Source: Moraxella sp. | GTDB lineage: Bacteria; Pseudomonadota; Gammaproteobacteria; Pseudomonadales; Moraxellaceae | Reading direction: 5' to 3' | DNA: 64,000 bases | Assembly (NCBI GenBank): GCA_030528385.1 | Contig: JAUMYZ010000005.1 | Location: 62,001-126,000 of the forward strand | Shown: positions 56,807 through 64,000 of the stretch, piece by piece | How the letters are laid out: the number at the start of each line of letters is the position of its first letter | Position numbering within the stretch: position 1 is the first letter of the stretch | Made by a program: the position numbers and the translations under genes | Notes under the pieces: model-generated | Told to the model about the DNA's origin: nothing | Seen by the model: the letters and a program-made list of their open reading frames with translations, nothing else | The model's database searches: none

Positions 56807-57877
56807 TTAAAAACACCCCACCTTTTCACCCCTTTCTGCTTTGGTGAGTTTTTCGGCAGCAAGGGCTTTGGCGGAGCGGACAGGTGGCGGGCAGTCTTCG
56901 CCATAATACTGACGGTCGGCAAAGTAGCTAGAGCGCACCATCGGATTTGCCCAGATGTTAAAAAAGCCCAATTTTTTGCCGTAGGCGGTGTAGCGAGCAA
57001 ACTCATCAGGGTGGACATAGCGTTCCACAGGGGCGTGGTTGCGGCTTGGGGCAAGGTACTGCCCGATGGTGATGATGTCCACATCGTGTGCTTTTAGGTC
57101 ATCAAGCAGGGCATAGACTTCATCTTCGCTTTCACCCAGCCCCACCATAAAGCCGCATTTGGTGGCGATGTCAGGTCGGCGAGCCTTGTAGTCTTTGAGT
57201 AAGTTTAATGAATGCTGATAGTCAGAGCCAGGGCGAAAGGCTTTGTATAGGCGTGGCACGGTTTCAATGTTATGATTAAAGACATCAGGGGCGGTGTCGG
57301 TCAAAATGTCCAAAGCCAGCCGTTCACGTCCACGAAAATCGGGCACCAAAATCTCAATCAAACAGTTAGGCGACAATTTGCGACTTTCGCTGATGACTTC
57401 GGCAAAATGAGCTGCTCCGCCATCTTTTAAATCATCTCTGTCCACGCTTGTGATGACGGCGTATTTAAGACCCAAGCCTAAAATGGTCTCAGCGGTATGG
57501 CGTGGCTCGTCCACATCAAGGGGGTTGGGGCGTCCGTGAGCGACTTCACAAAACGGACAGCGACGCGTGCAAATATCGCCCATAATCATAAAGGTCGCCG
57601 TGCCATCGCCAAAACACTGGGGCAAGTTGGGGCAAGCGGCTTCTTCGCAGACGGTATAGAGTTTTTGTTTGCGCAGTGTGCCTTTGATGCGTTCCACTTC
57701 GGCAGGGCTGGACAATTTTACTCTAATCCAGTCAGGTTTTTTTGGCGTTTCAACCGTTGGAATGACTTTGATGGGAATGCGAGCAACTTTGTCATAGCCG
57801 CGCAATTTTTCACCTTGTACAGCCTTTTTAGGGGCAGGGCGAGCAGTAGGGGTGTAGGTTTGGACAGCAGTCATCAA
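56807..57877 (-). CDS. lipA: lipoyl synthase
   Basis: A radical-SAM enzyme that inserts two sulfurs into octanoyl groups to make lipoate. The 356-residue protein has the auxiliary cluster [12 protein letters not shown], the SAM cluster [25 protein letters not shown] and the C-terminal [11 protein letters not shown]er ligand. An N-terminal tail of about 40 residues precedes the core. It is divergent from the CRISPR operon, with 219 bp between. Confidence 0.96.
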   Translation of the reverse strand: MMTAVQTYTPTARPAPKKAVQGEKLRGYDKVARIPIKVIPTVETPKKPDWIRVKLSSPAEVERIKGTLRKQKLYTVCEEAACPNLPQCFGDGTATFMIMGDICTRRCPFCEVAHGRPNPLDVDEPRHTAETILGLGLKYAVITSVDRDDLKDGGAAHFAEVISESRKLSPNCLIEILVPDFRGRERLALDILTDTAPDVFNHNIETVPRLYKAFRPGSDYQHSLNLLKDYKARRPDIATKCGFMVGLGESEDEVYALLDDLKAHDVDIITIGQYLAPSRNHAPVERYVHPDEFARYTAYGKKLGFFNIWANPMVRSSYFADRQYYGEDCPPPVRSAKALAAEKLTKAERGEKVGCF

Positions 57878-58013
57878 TTTCTCTTTTGTGTTTGATAAAT
57901 TTGGCTATTTTACGCTATTTTTTGGGGAAAAGCGAATGTCGGCACTATATTTGTATTATTTATGTAAAAATTTTTTAGAGTTGTATGAAATTTGCATATA
58001 GAAACCGTAAAAG

Positions 58014-58025
58014 TATAAGCTTATA
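58014..58025. promoter_or_regulatory. perfect palindrome upstream of the CRISPR operon
   Basis: TATAAGCTTATA is a perfect 12-base palindrome, 72 bases before the CARF gene start and in the lipA-CRISPR intergenic region. It is a candidate operator for the winged-helix CARF protein; AT-rich palindromes also arise by chance. Confidence 0.4.
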
Positions 58026-58096
58026 TAGTCGTCATTGTAACGATTTTTTTGCTAATATGCCCAAGCAGCAAACAAACTCACACAAAAGGAAATACC

Positions 58097-59179
58097 ATGT
58101 GTAATATTTTATTTTTGGTTACGGGCATGACCCCACAAATCATCACCGAAACTGTTTGGGCGTTAGCGTGCGACCCTAATAATGATAGCCCTTGGGTGCC
58201 TGATGAAATTCATGTATTAAGTACTGATGATGGTTTAAACCAAATTCGCTCTCGTTTGTTTAGTGAAAAAGAAGGCTTTAAATTTGCTAAATTCCAAGAA
58301 GAATACCCGCAACTTGCCAGCATTACTTTTGATGGTAGTGATAATTACCTACACGTCATCAAAGACCATGATGGCAATATTTTAAAAGATTTAAAAACTC
58401 CTGATGATAATGAGCTGGCCGCCAACTTGATTTGCCAAATGGTGCGTGAATTTACCGAGCGTGATGAAGTGGCATTACACGTTTCTATTGCCGGTGGGCG
58501 TAAAACCATGGGTTTTTATGCAGGTTATGCTTTGTCGCTGTATGGGCGAGCCCAAGACAAAATGTCGCATGTGTTGGTTGATGAGCGTTATGAGTTGGCA
58601 CGTGATTTCTTTTATCCTAGCGTGTCTGATGATGTATTTGTTACCAATCGTGATGGTATAGAGTTGCGTACAAAAGACGCTCAAATTTGGCTGGCAAATA
58701 TTCCTTTTGTGCGTTTGCGTTCATCACTAAATCATGATGGCATGATTGCCAATAAAACGTTTTCAGAAGTGATTGAAACGTTAAATTTAAGTTTAAAGCC
58801 CATTCAAATTGTCTTAAATATTAAAGATAGACAAATTATTATCAGTGATAAAATATGCCAATTGACACCTAAGGAATTTAGCATTTATTTTCTTTGTGTG
58901 CAATTATTACAAAAGGGTGAAGTATTGCATTACCCTTCTAAAGAATTTGATGATGATATTGGTGATAAGCACCAAAAGCAATTTAACCAAATTTATGGAC
59001 AATATAGAAGCAAAGATGATGTAACGGTGGATAATAGCTATCTTAGTACCGCATTATCCACCATGAAAAAGAAATTGATTAACGAATTTGGTGTGGATAT
59101 TTATGACAAAATTTGTATCCAACAAAAAGATGCTGGCTATGGCATTATGCTATTGCCTGAACAAATTGTTATTAAATAA
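58097..59179 (+). CDS. CARF-domain CRISPR protein (NE0113 family) with C-terminal winged helix
   Basis: A 360-residue protein at the head of the type III-B operon. The N-terminal Rossmann-like CARF domain has LFLVTGMTPQIITETVWAL (residues 6-23) and HVSIAGGRKTMGFYAGYALS (128-147), the nucleotide-ring pocket of the NE0113/Csm6-like ring-nuclease family. Residues about 236-355 are not HEPN but read like an OmpR/PhoB winged helix: QLTPKEFSIYFLCVQLL (255-271), YLSTALSTMKKKL (315-327) and a wing ICIQQKDAGYGIMLL (339-353). The start at 58097 has AAAAGGA seven bases upstream. It likely binds cyclic oligoadenylate made by Cas10, and either degrades it or uses it to control transcription. Confidence 0.85.
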   Translation: MCNILFLVTGMTPQIITETVWALACDPNNDSPWVPDEIHVLSTDDGLNQIRSRLFSEKEGFKFAKFQEEYPQLASITFDGSDNYLHVIKDHDGNILKDLKTPDDNELAANLICQMVREFTERDEVALHVSIAGGRKTMGFYAGYALSLYGRAQDKMSHVLVDERYELARDFFYPSVSDDVFVTNRDGIELRTKDAQIWLANIPFVRLRSSLNHDGMIANKTFSEVIETLNLSLKPIQIVLNIKDRQIIISDKICQLTPKEFSIYFLCVQLLQKGEVLHYPSKEFDDDIGDKHQKQFNQIYGQYRSKDDVTVDNSYLSTALSTMKKKLINEFGVDIYDKICIQQKDAGYGIMLLPEQIVIK

Positions 59180-59188
59180 GGAAATAAG

Positions 59189-60451
59189 ATGTTAAGAGAC
59201 CCAAGCAAACGCAAAATTAATCCTGTTTTTGCAGACGATTTACCCAAAATCACACTAAAAACAAACTGGCACACGCTAAACTGTGAGCTTGTTACCCCAA
59301 TGTATGGTGGCGGTGTAGAATCTACCAAAGTAGATACTACCATGCCAATCCGAGCCAGTAGCATTCGTGGGCAGTTGCGGTTTTGGTGGCGACTTTTAGC
59401 CAAACACAAATGGAAACTGGGTGATGATAAAGCCATTCGTACTGCAGAGTTTGAGCTATGGGGTGGGGTGAGCAACGGTAATGATGATGGTGAGGCGGGT
59501 AAGGTTTTATTAAAGGTGGTGAATATGCCAACCCTATCAGATAATCAACTTATGGATTACAATGCCAATGAATTAAAAGGCTTGCGTTATATTTTATTTC
59601 CCGCCTATAATGAAACCAATCCTGAATTAAAACCACATAAATTACTAAAAGCAAGTTTTAAATGGGATTTACAATTTGCTTTTAGTCCTAGTATTTATAA
59701 TATTCATCAAAATATCGGTCAAGATAAACCAAGCCCACAAAAGCAAGTCATTGAGACCTTGCGTTGGTGGGCAAATTTTGGTGGTTTAGGCTTTCGTTCT
59801 CGTAAGGGTTTGGGGGCGGTCTATGTCAGTCAATGTCAAGATTTCCCACAAATTTGCAAAGCATTAACCCCTGATGATGTGGCACAAGCAGGGTGTCAGT
59901 TAGTTGTACGTAAGGATAATCCTGCTGATGGATTGCGTGCTTTACAAATTGCTGTACAAAAGTTATCCGATTTTCGTCAAAAACCTAAGGTTGGACGTAA
60001 TGAAGGGCAGCAAGCCAATCGCCCTGGTCGTAGCCGTTGGCCAGAGCCTGATGCTCTAAGACGTATTCAAAGAAATTTGGGCTATGACAGACGACATGAG
60101 CCAGAGCACAAAGCAGGCAATGTTTTTGCAAGAGCAGTTTTTGGCTTGCCTATTTTGTTTCATTCTCATCAAGAACGAGCCGTTAATGCAACGGTGAACC
60201 CCAGTTTTGGCGACCGCTTAGCCAGCCCTTTAATCTTACGCCCCATCTATGCAGGTCATCGCAATGGTCAAACACAATGGCGAGCAGGAGCTTTGGTATT
60301 GCCTTATAAGCATATTCTCAAAGAAAAAGTAAAGATTGGCGATAACAACTACCCAATTTGGCAAGATGATACCGCCCAAACAATCAAGCCTGTGCGTGAA
60401 CATGGCGGCATTGACCCACTTCAAGCCTTTCTCACCTATTTTGCAAAATAA
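59189..60451 (+). CDS. cmr1: type III-B CRISPR RAMP protein Cmr1
   Basis: A Cas7-type subunit of the Cmr complex that contacts the 3' end of the crRNA-target duplex. The 420-residue protein shows the RAMP opening LVTPMYGGGVES and MPIRASSIRGQLRFWWRLLA, plus the glycine-rich loop GGLGFRSRKGLGAV. Nine bases separate it from the CARF gene and fourteen from cas10, so all belong to one transcript. Confidence 0.93.
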   Translation: MLRDPSKRKINPVFADDLPKITLKTNWHTLNCELVTPMYGGGVESTKVDTTMPIRASSIRGQLRFWWRLLAKHKWKLGDDKAIRTAEFELWGGVSNGNDDGEAGKVLLKVVNMPTLSDNQLMDYNANELKGLRYILFPAYNETNPELKPHKLLKASFKWDLQFAFSPSIYNIHQNIGQDKPSPQKQVIETLRWWANFGGLGFRSRKGLGAVYVSQCQDFPQICKALTPDDVAQAGCQLVVRKDNPADGLRALQIAVQKLSDFRQKPKVGRNEGQQANRPGRSRWPEPDALRRIQRNLGYDRRHEPEHKAGNVFARAVFGLPILFHSHQERAVNATVNPSFGDRLASPLILRPIYAGHRNGQTQWRAGALVLPYKHILKEKVKIGDNNYPIWQDDTAQTIKPVREHGGIDPLQAFLTYFAK

Positions 60452-60464
60452 ATAAGGATAACTC

Positions 60465-62345
60465 ATGAATAACTATATTGTCATTTTATCCATTGGACCG
60501 GTGCAAAGCATGATTGCGTCGGCTCGGCGTAGTCGTGATTTGTGGAGCGGTTCTTGGCTGTTGTCAGAGCTTGCCAAGGCGTGTGCTAAATTTTTTAAAG
60601 ACAATGGAGCAACGCTGATTTTCCCTTATGTAAACAATGATGACGATTTACAAGAAAATTCTCACTTTTCTGTGGGTAATAAAATTCAAGTGCAAGTCAG
60701 TGCAACAGATAAACAAGAACTAGACAAAGTCATCTGTCAAGCAAAAGAAGCGGTCAAAAAACGTCTTAAAGATGAAGTAAACAAGGCACTGGCAAAACTA
60801 AACCCAAAAGATATTCGCACTGATATTTGGCACGCACAAATTGCAGATTTTGTAGAAATTCAGTCAGCTTGGGCAAGGATTGATAATGACGATTATTTAT
60901 CAGCGGTGCGATTAGCCAGCAAAGTGTTGGCAGCCCGCAAAGCTACCAGAGATTTTAACTCATCAGCACATTGCCCTTATCAGTCAGAGTTGATGATTCC
61001 CAAATCATCGCTTGATGGGTTGCGTGAAACAGTATTGCATGAAAATGTAGAAAAACAAAACAATTTAACTCGCAAAAAATTATCACTTGCCCCATCTGAG
61101 CAATTAGATGCGGTGGGTGTAATTAAGCGTTTGGGGTTTGGAGACAAAGTAGAACAATTTACCCCAATCAGCCGTGTGATGGCGGACGCTTGGATAAATA
61201 ATTTGATAAAAGAGGGTGTAGATTTCACACCCATTAAAGAGATTTTTAACAAACTTGCTCCAAATATTGTCTCTAAGGTAACAGGTAATCAAGGTATTTA
61301 TGACAAATTTCCTTATGACGCCCAGTTGCTTTATAAATCTAGATTGGAAGCAGAGATTTTAAATATTAAAAAATCTCTTGACAAAGAAGGTGATAAGGAT
61401 TTGACCGATGCTTTGTTTGAGCTAGAAGATTTGAAAAAATTACTTAATCCATTATGGCAAAAATACGGACAGCCTTATACTTATGGTGCATTGCTGTTGG
61501 CAGATGGCGACCGTATGGGCGAGCTGTTGAGCAAAGCCCAAAGTTTAAAGCAACATCAAGATATTACAAAAGCCTTATCAAAATTTGCAGGCAATGTCGC
61601 TAAGACTATGCGAGACTATCGTGGGCATTGTATTTATGCAGGTGGTGATGATGTGTTGGGTTTTGTGCCGTTGGATAGGGCTTATCAATGTGCTGACAAA
61701 TTGCAAAAAGAATTTGCAGAATGTTTGCAAGAAGCCACAGACAAACTCCAAAAAGAAAATCAGCTTTCAAAAAATGAATTAACAAACCCTACCTTATCCG
61801 TGGGTTTGGCGATTTGCCATATCATGACACCTATGGGTATTATTCGTGAATTGGCAGGACAAGCGGAAAAATATGCCAAAGGCGACCACATCAAAAAAGA
61901 AGATACTCAAAAAGCCGAAGATAAAGGCGGTATCAACAAACAGCGAAATGCGTTGGGGATTTTATTATCAGTACGTGGCGGTTCGGATATTAAAGTGCGT
62001 TTTAATTGGCATGATGAGATTGGTTTGGATACGTTTAAACTATTTGTGAAGTTTTATAAAGATAAAGCCATTCCTAGCCGTGTCGCTTATGACATTCGTG
62101 GTATTTATCTAAGAACCCATCAAATTGCCAAAGATAATCATGATTTAAATACAAACATTCAATTGGCTGAATTAACTCGTATGCTCAAACAAGCCCGCAC
62201 GCCCACAGGTGAAAAGCTCACACAAAATACCATTGATGGTTTATGTCATCGTGGTAAAAAAGTTGGCTTGGATAAACTGGCTGATGAGCTGATTGTGGCA
62301 CGTTGGCTAGCTGCCAAAACCCAAAAAGAATTAGGAAAGGAATAA
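60465..62345 (+). CDS. cas10: type III-B Cas10/Cmr2, GGDD present, HD domain absent
   Basis: The large subunit and cyclic-oligoadenylate synthase of the Cmr complex. The 626-residue protein begins directly with the Cmr2_N motif ILSIGPVQSMIASARRSRDLWSGSWLLSELA, so the N-terminal HD nuclease domain found in some Cmr2 proteins is missing. The first palm lies near LLLADGDRMGELLS (343-356) and the catalytic palm carries YAGGDDVLGF with GGDD at 393-396. It should signal through cyclic oligoadenylate but lack DNase activity from an HD site. Confidence 0.93.
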   Translation: MNNYIVILSIGPVQSMIASARRSRDLWSGSWLLSELAKACAKFFKDNGATLIFPYVNNDDDLQENSHFSVGNKIQVQVSATDKQELDKVICQAKEAVKKRLKDEVNKALAKLNPKDIRTDIWHAQIADFVEIQSAWARIDNDDYLSAVRLASKVLAARKATRDFNSSAHCPYQSELMIPKSSLDGLRETVLHENVEKQNNLTRKKLSLAPSEQLDAVGVIKRLGFGDKVEQFTPISRVMADAWINNLIKEGVDFTPIKEIFNKLAPNIVSKVTGNQGIYDKFPYDAQLLYKSRLEAEILNIKKSLDKEGDKDLTDALFELEDLKKLLNPLWQKYGQPYTYGALLLADGDRMGELLSKAQSLKQHQDITKALSKFAGNVAKTMRDYRGHCIYAGGDDVLGFVPLDRAYQCADKLQKEFAECLQEATDKLQKENQLSKNELTNPTLSVGLAICHIMTPMGIIRELAGQAEKYAKGDHIKKEDTQKAEDKGGINKQRNALGILLSVRGGSDIKVRFNWHDEIGLDTFKLFVKFYKDKAIPSRVAYDIRGIYLRTHQIAKDNHDLNTNIQLAELTRMLKQARTPTGEKLTQNTIDGLCHRGKKVGLDKLADELIVARWLAAKTQKELGKE

Positions 62346-62347
62346 AC

Positions 62348-63565
62348 ATGAAAGAAAAAGCAAACATAAACAGTTATTTAATTGAATCACTTGCTCCTTT
62401 GGTATTTCGCTCAGGCAAGCCCTTTGGCTCGCAAGCGTCCGCTCAAGATGTGATTTTTCCCTTGTCAAGTGCGGCGGCAGGCTTGGTGCGTTATTTGTAT
62501 TTAAGCCAAAATAACAAAACTTTTCCAGTGGATTTTTATGGCGAAGCCTATCAAGATTTATTAAAAATACAAAGTTTTGGGGCTTTTTTGGTTAAGTTTT
62601 CTGATGAAAATGACATTCAAATCTTAGTCCCCAAACCTGCCAATGCCCTATATTTGGACGAAAAAGACGACAGTGGTAAACTGACAGGCGAAACTTTATT
62701 AGTGCGTTTAGAGCCCAGAGCTTTTGATGGTGAAAATGAGCAATGTGGCAGTGATTTGCCAGATAATTTATTGCACATACAAATTGAGCCTAAATTTGAA
62801 CAACAAAAAGGTAAACCTGCCAAAGGAGCAAACTTTTGGACGTTGGAGCATTTTATCCAGTGGCAAAAGGGTGAAACCTTAGACTTTGATACGGTGAATG
62901 ACAATGGCATAACGTCTATCCCCACCGAACTGCGTACTCATGTGGCGATTGATGACGACAGTCTAGCATCAGTTGATGGTATGCTGTTCCAAACCGCCAG
63001 TTTTGATTTGGCTCATCAACAAAAAGATGGCAAGTGGGCAGATAAGCGTTTGGGATTTTTACTACAAACCACCAAAGAATTAAAACCAGATTTAGCCACT
63101 TTTGGCGGTGAACGGCGTTTGTCGCATATTAAGGCTGTCAAAAATATAAGCTTACCTTTTACACCAACACAAGACGATGCTGATAAGATTAACGAGTTAA
63201 ATGGTTTTAGCTTGGCGTTTATCACACCCTGTATTTTTGCCAAAGGGGCTTTGCCTGCTTGGATTGATAAAGACACGTTGACAGGCACCATTCCAGAGAC
63301 AGGCATCAAAGTGCAATTAAAGGCAATGGTGATTGACCGTTGGCAGGCGGTTTCTGGTTGGGATTCACTGCAATGGAAACCCAAAGCCACACGCCGTGCC
63401 GTAGCGGCAGGCTCGGTGTATTGGTTTGAGATTGTGTCAGGTCAATTTGATTTGCCAACCTTGCAAAAACTTAGCTGTCATATTTGGTCGGATAATGACT
63501 ATGACAAATATGATGGATTTGGTTCGGCGGTTTTATCGGCTTGGCAAGCACCAACACAACTTTAA
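62348..63565 (+). CDS. cmr3: type III-B CRISPR protein Cmr3
   Basis: A Cas5-type subunit that binds the 5' tag of the crRNA. The 405-residue protein opens with YLIESLAPLVFRSGKPFGSQ, the family signature, and ends with the Gly-rich GFGSAVLSAW. The start at 62348 lies three bases after cas10. Confidence 0.9.
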   Translation: MKEKANINSYLIESLAPLVFRSGKPFGSQASAQDVIFPLSSAAAGLVRYLYLSQNNKTFPVDFYGEAYQDLLKIQSFGAFLVKFSDENDIQILVPKPANALYLDEKDDSGKLTGETLLVRLEPRAFDGENEQCGSDLPDNLLHIQIEPKFEQQKGKPAKGANFWTLEHFIQWQKGETLDFDTVNDNGITSIPTELRTHVAIDDDSLASVDGMLFQTASFDLAHQQKDGKWADKRLGFLLQTTKELKPDLATFGGERRLSHIKAVKNISLPFTPTQDDADKINELNGFSLAFITPCIFAKGALPAWIDKDTLTGTIPETGIKVQLKAMVIDRWQAVSGWDSLQWKPKATRRAVAAGSVYWFEIVSGQFDLPTLQKLSCHIWSDNDYDKYDGFGSAVLSAWQAPTQL

Positions 63566-63599
63566 TTTAATTGATAGTTAACAAACTTAGGATAATGTT

Positions 63600-64000
63600 A
63601 TGAAAACTTGTATTTTTCACTTAAATAATTTAACCGCTTTGCATGTTGGTACAGGTCAAGGTGTGGGCGTGGTGGATTTGCCGATTGCTCGTTCAAAAGC
63701 GACCAATTTGCCGATTGTTCCTGGTTCGGCGATTAAGGGAGTTTTGCGTGATGAGTTAAAAGAAAAATTATCATTGGAAAATAAAGATATCAATATCTTA
63801 TTTGGCAAAGATAAAGACGCTGACCATGCAGGGGCGGTTGCTTTTGGCGATGCCAATTTGTTGATTTTGCCGATTCGTTCGTTTGCAGGGACAGTGGCTT
63901 ATGCAACCTGCCCTTATATTCTAAAACAATATCAAAGAGATGTTGCCAGTGATTTAAAAACTCCTGATAACTTAAAAGATACGGCACATATCGCAAACGA
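63600..64000 (+). CDS. cmr4: type III-B CRISPR backbone protein Cmr4, cut by the right edge
   Basis: A Cas7-type backbone subunit and target-RNA nuclease. The visible 133 residues include ALHVGTGQGVGVVDLPIARSKATNLPIVPGSAIKGVLRDEL, which matches Cmr4 closely, then LFGKDKDADHAGAVAFGDANLL. The Asp within that stretch is the region of the RNA-cleaving residue in the family. It continues beyond the window, where cmr5, cmr6 and the array would be expected. Confidence 0.92.
   Translation, partial: MKTCIFHLNNLTALHVGTGQGVGVVDLPIARSKATNLPIVPGSAIKGVLRDELKEKLSLENKDINILFGKDKDADHAGAVAFGDANLLILPIRSFAGTVAYATCPYILKQYQRDVASDLKTPDNLKDTAHIAN

Noticed and set aside
57878..58096. Possible CRISPR repeats or leader next to the Cmr operon
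   Set aside because: No direct repeat of 20-40 bases recurs here; only a short palindrome is present. The array must lie elsewhere.
58712..58737. R-x4-H (RSSLNH) in the CARF protein as a HEPN ribonuclease motif
   Set aside because: It follows the NIPFVRLR stretch just after the CARF domain, not in a HEPN-like helical domain, and the C-terminal part reads as a winged helix. Coincidence is more likely.

Overview
The window looks like a chromosomal segment of a Moraxella-type gammaproteobacterium (Moraxellaceae). Supporting signs are the moderate GC content, the pilSR pair lying close to a sigma-54-driven pilin locus with a TfpO/PglL-type oligosaccharyltransferase beside it, and the style of the housekeeping genes. 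The genus is inferred from protein character only; no database search was run.

Layout. 1-9,432 is core metabolism: glnD (running off the left edge), map, an LptM-like lipoprotein, ackA-pta, and glyQ-glyS with a small Asp/Arg-rich lipoprotein between them. 9,433-10,910 is an accessory pocket: a secreted Cys-containing protein, then an AT-rich XRE regulator divergent from a 33-residue hydrophobic microprotein, with a palindrome across the shared promoter region. 10,914-30,165 returns to core genes: glyA, dsbD, a decayed DUF3817-like gene, a tonB-type gene, mscS, ybeY-phoH, tRNA-Asn(GTT), gpmI, ctpA, pilR-pilS, a GacA/NarL-type response regulator, pbpG, thiE and pgk.

30,295-43,332 is a surface-structure island. 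It holds two tandem type IV pilins (the first behind a near-consensus -24/-12 promoter), an orphan RelB/DinJ antitoxin and a broken BrnT gene ending at an IS200/IS605-like hairpin. Then comes a tightly packed glycan cassette: TfpO/PglL-type ligase, initiating sugar-phosphate transferase, neuC, neuA, an acyltransferase, neuB, a Wzx-type flippase, a GT52 sialyltransferase-like enzyme and a GT2 transferase. Read together these could build a sialylated (possibly O-acylated) lipid-linked glycan and attach it to pilin.

43,355-57,877 holds a FabR-like TetR regulator, lpxB, fdxA, a conserved hydrophobic protein, recJ, a tnpB remnant with a second copy of the IS hairpin, a TRIC-like channel, queE, a very AT-rich 1,421-residue protein with a degenerate superfamily-1 helicase core, dapD, an alpha/beta hydrolase and lipA.

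58,097-64,000 is the start of a type III-B (Cmr) CRISPR operon cut by the right edge: a CARF (NE0113-family) protein with a winged-helix C-terminus, cmr1, cas10/cmr2 (GGDD present, HD domain absent), cmr3 and partial cmr4. No CRISPR array, cas1, cas2 or cas6 lies inside the window. The strongest candidates for undescribed biology are the CARF-winged-helix protein with its upstream palindrome, the giant helicase-like protein, the pilin/sialic-acid cassette and the XRE-microprotein pair.
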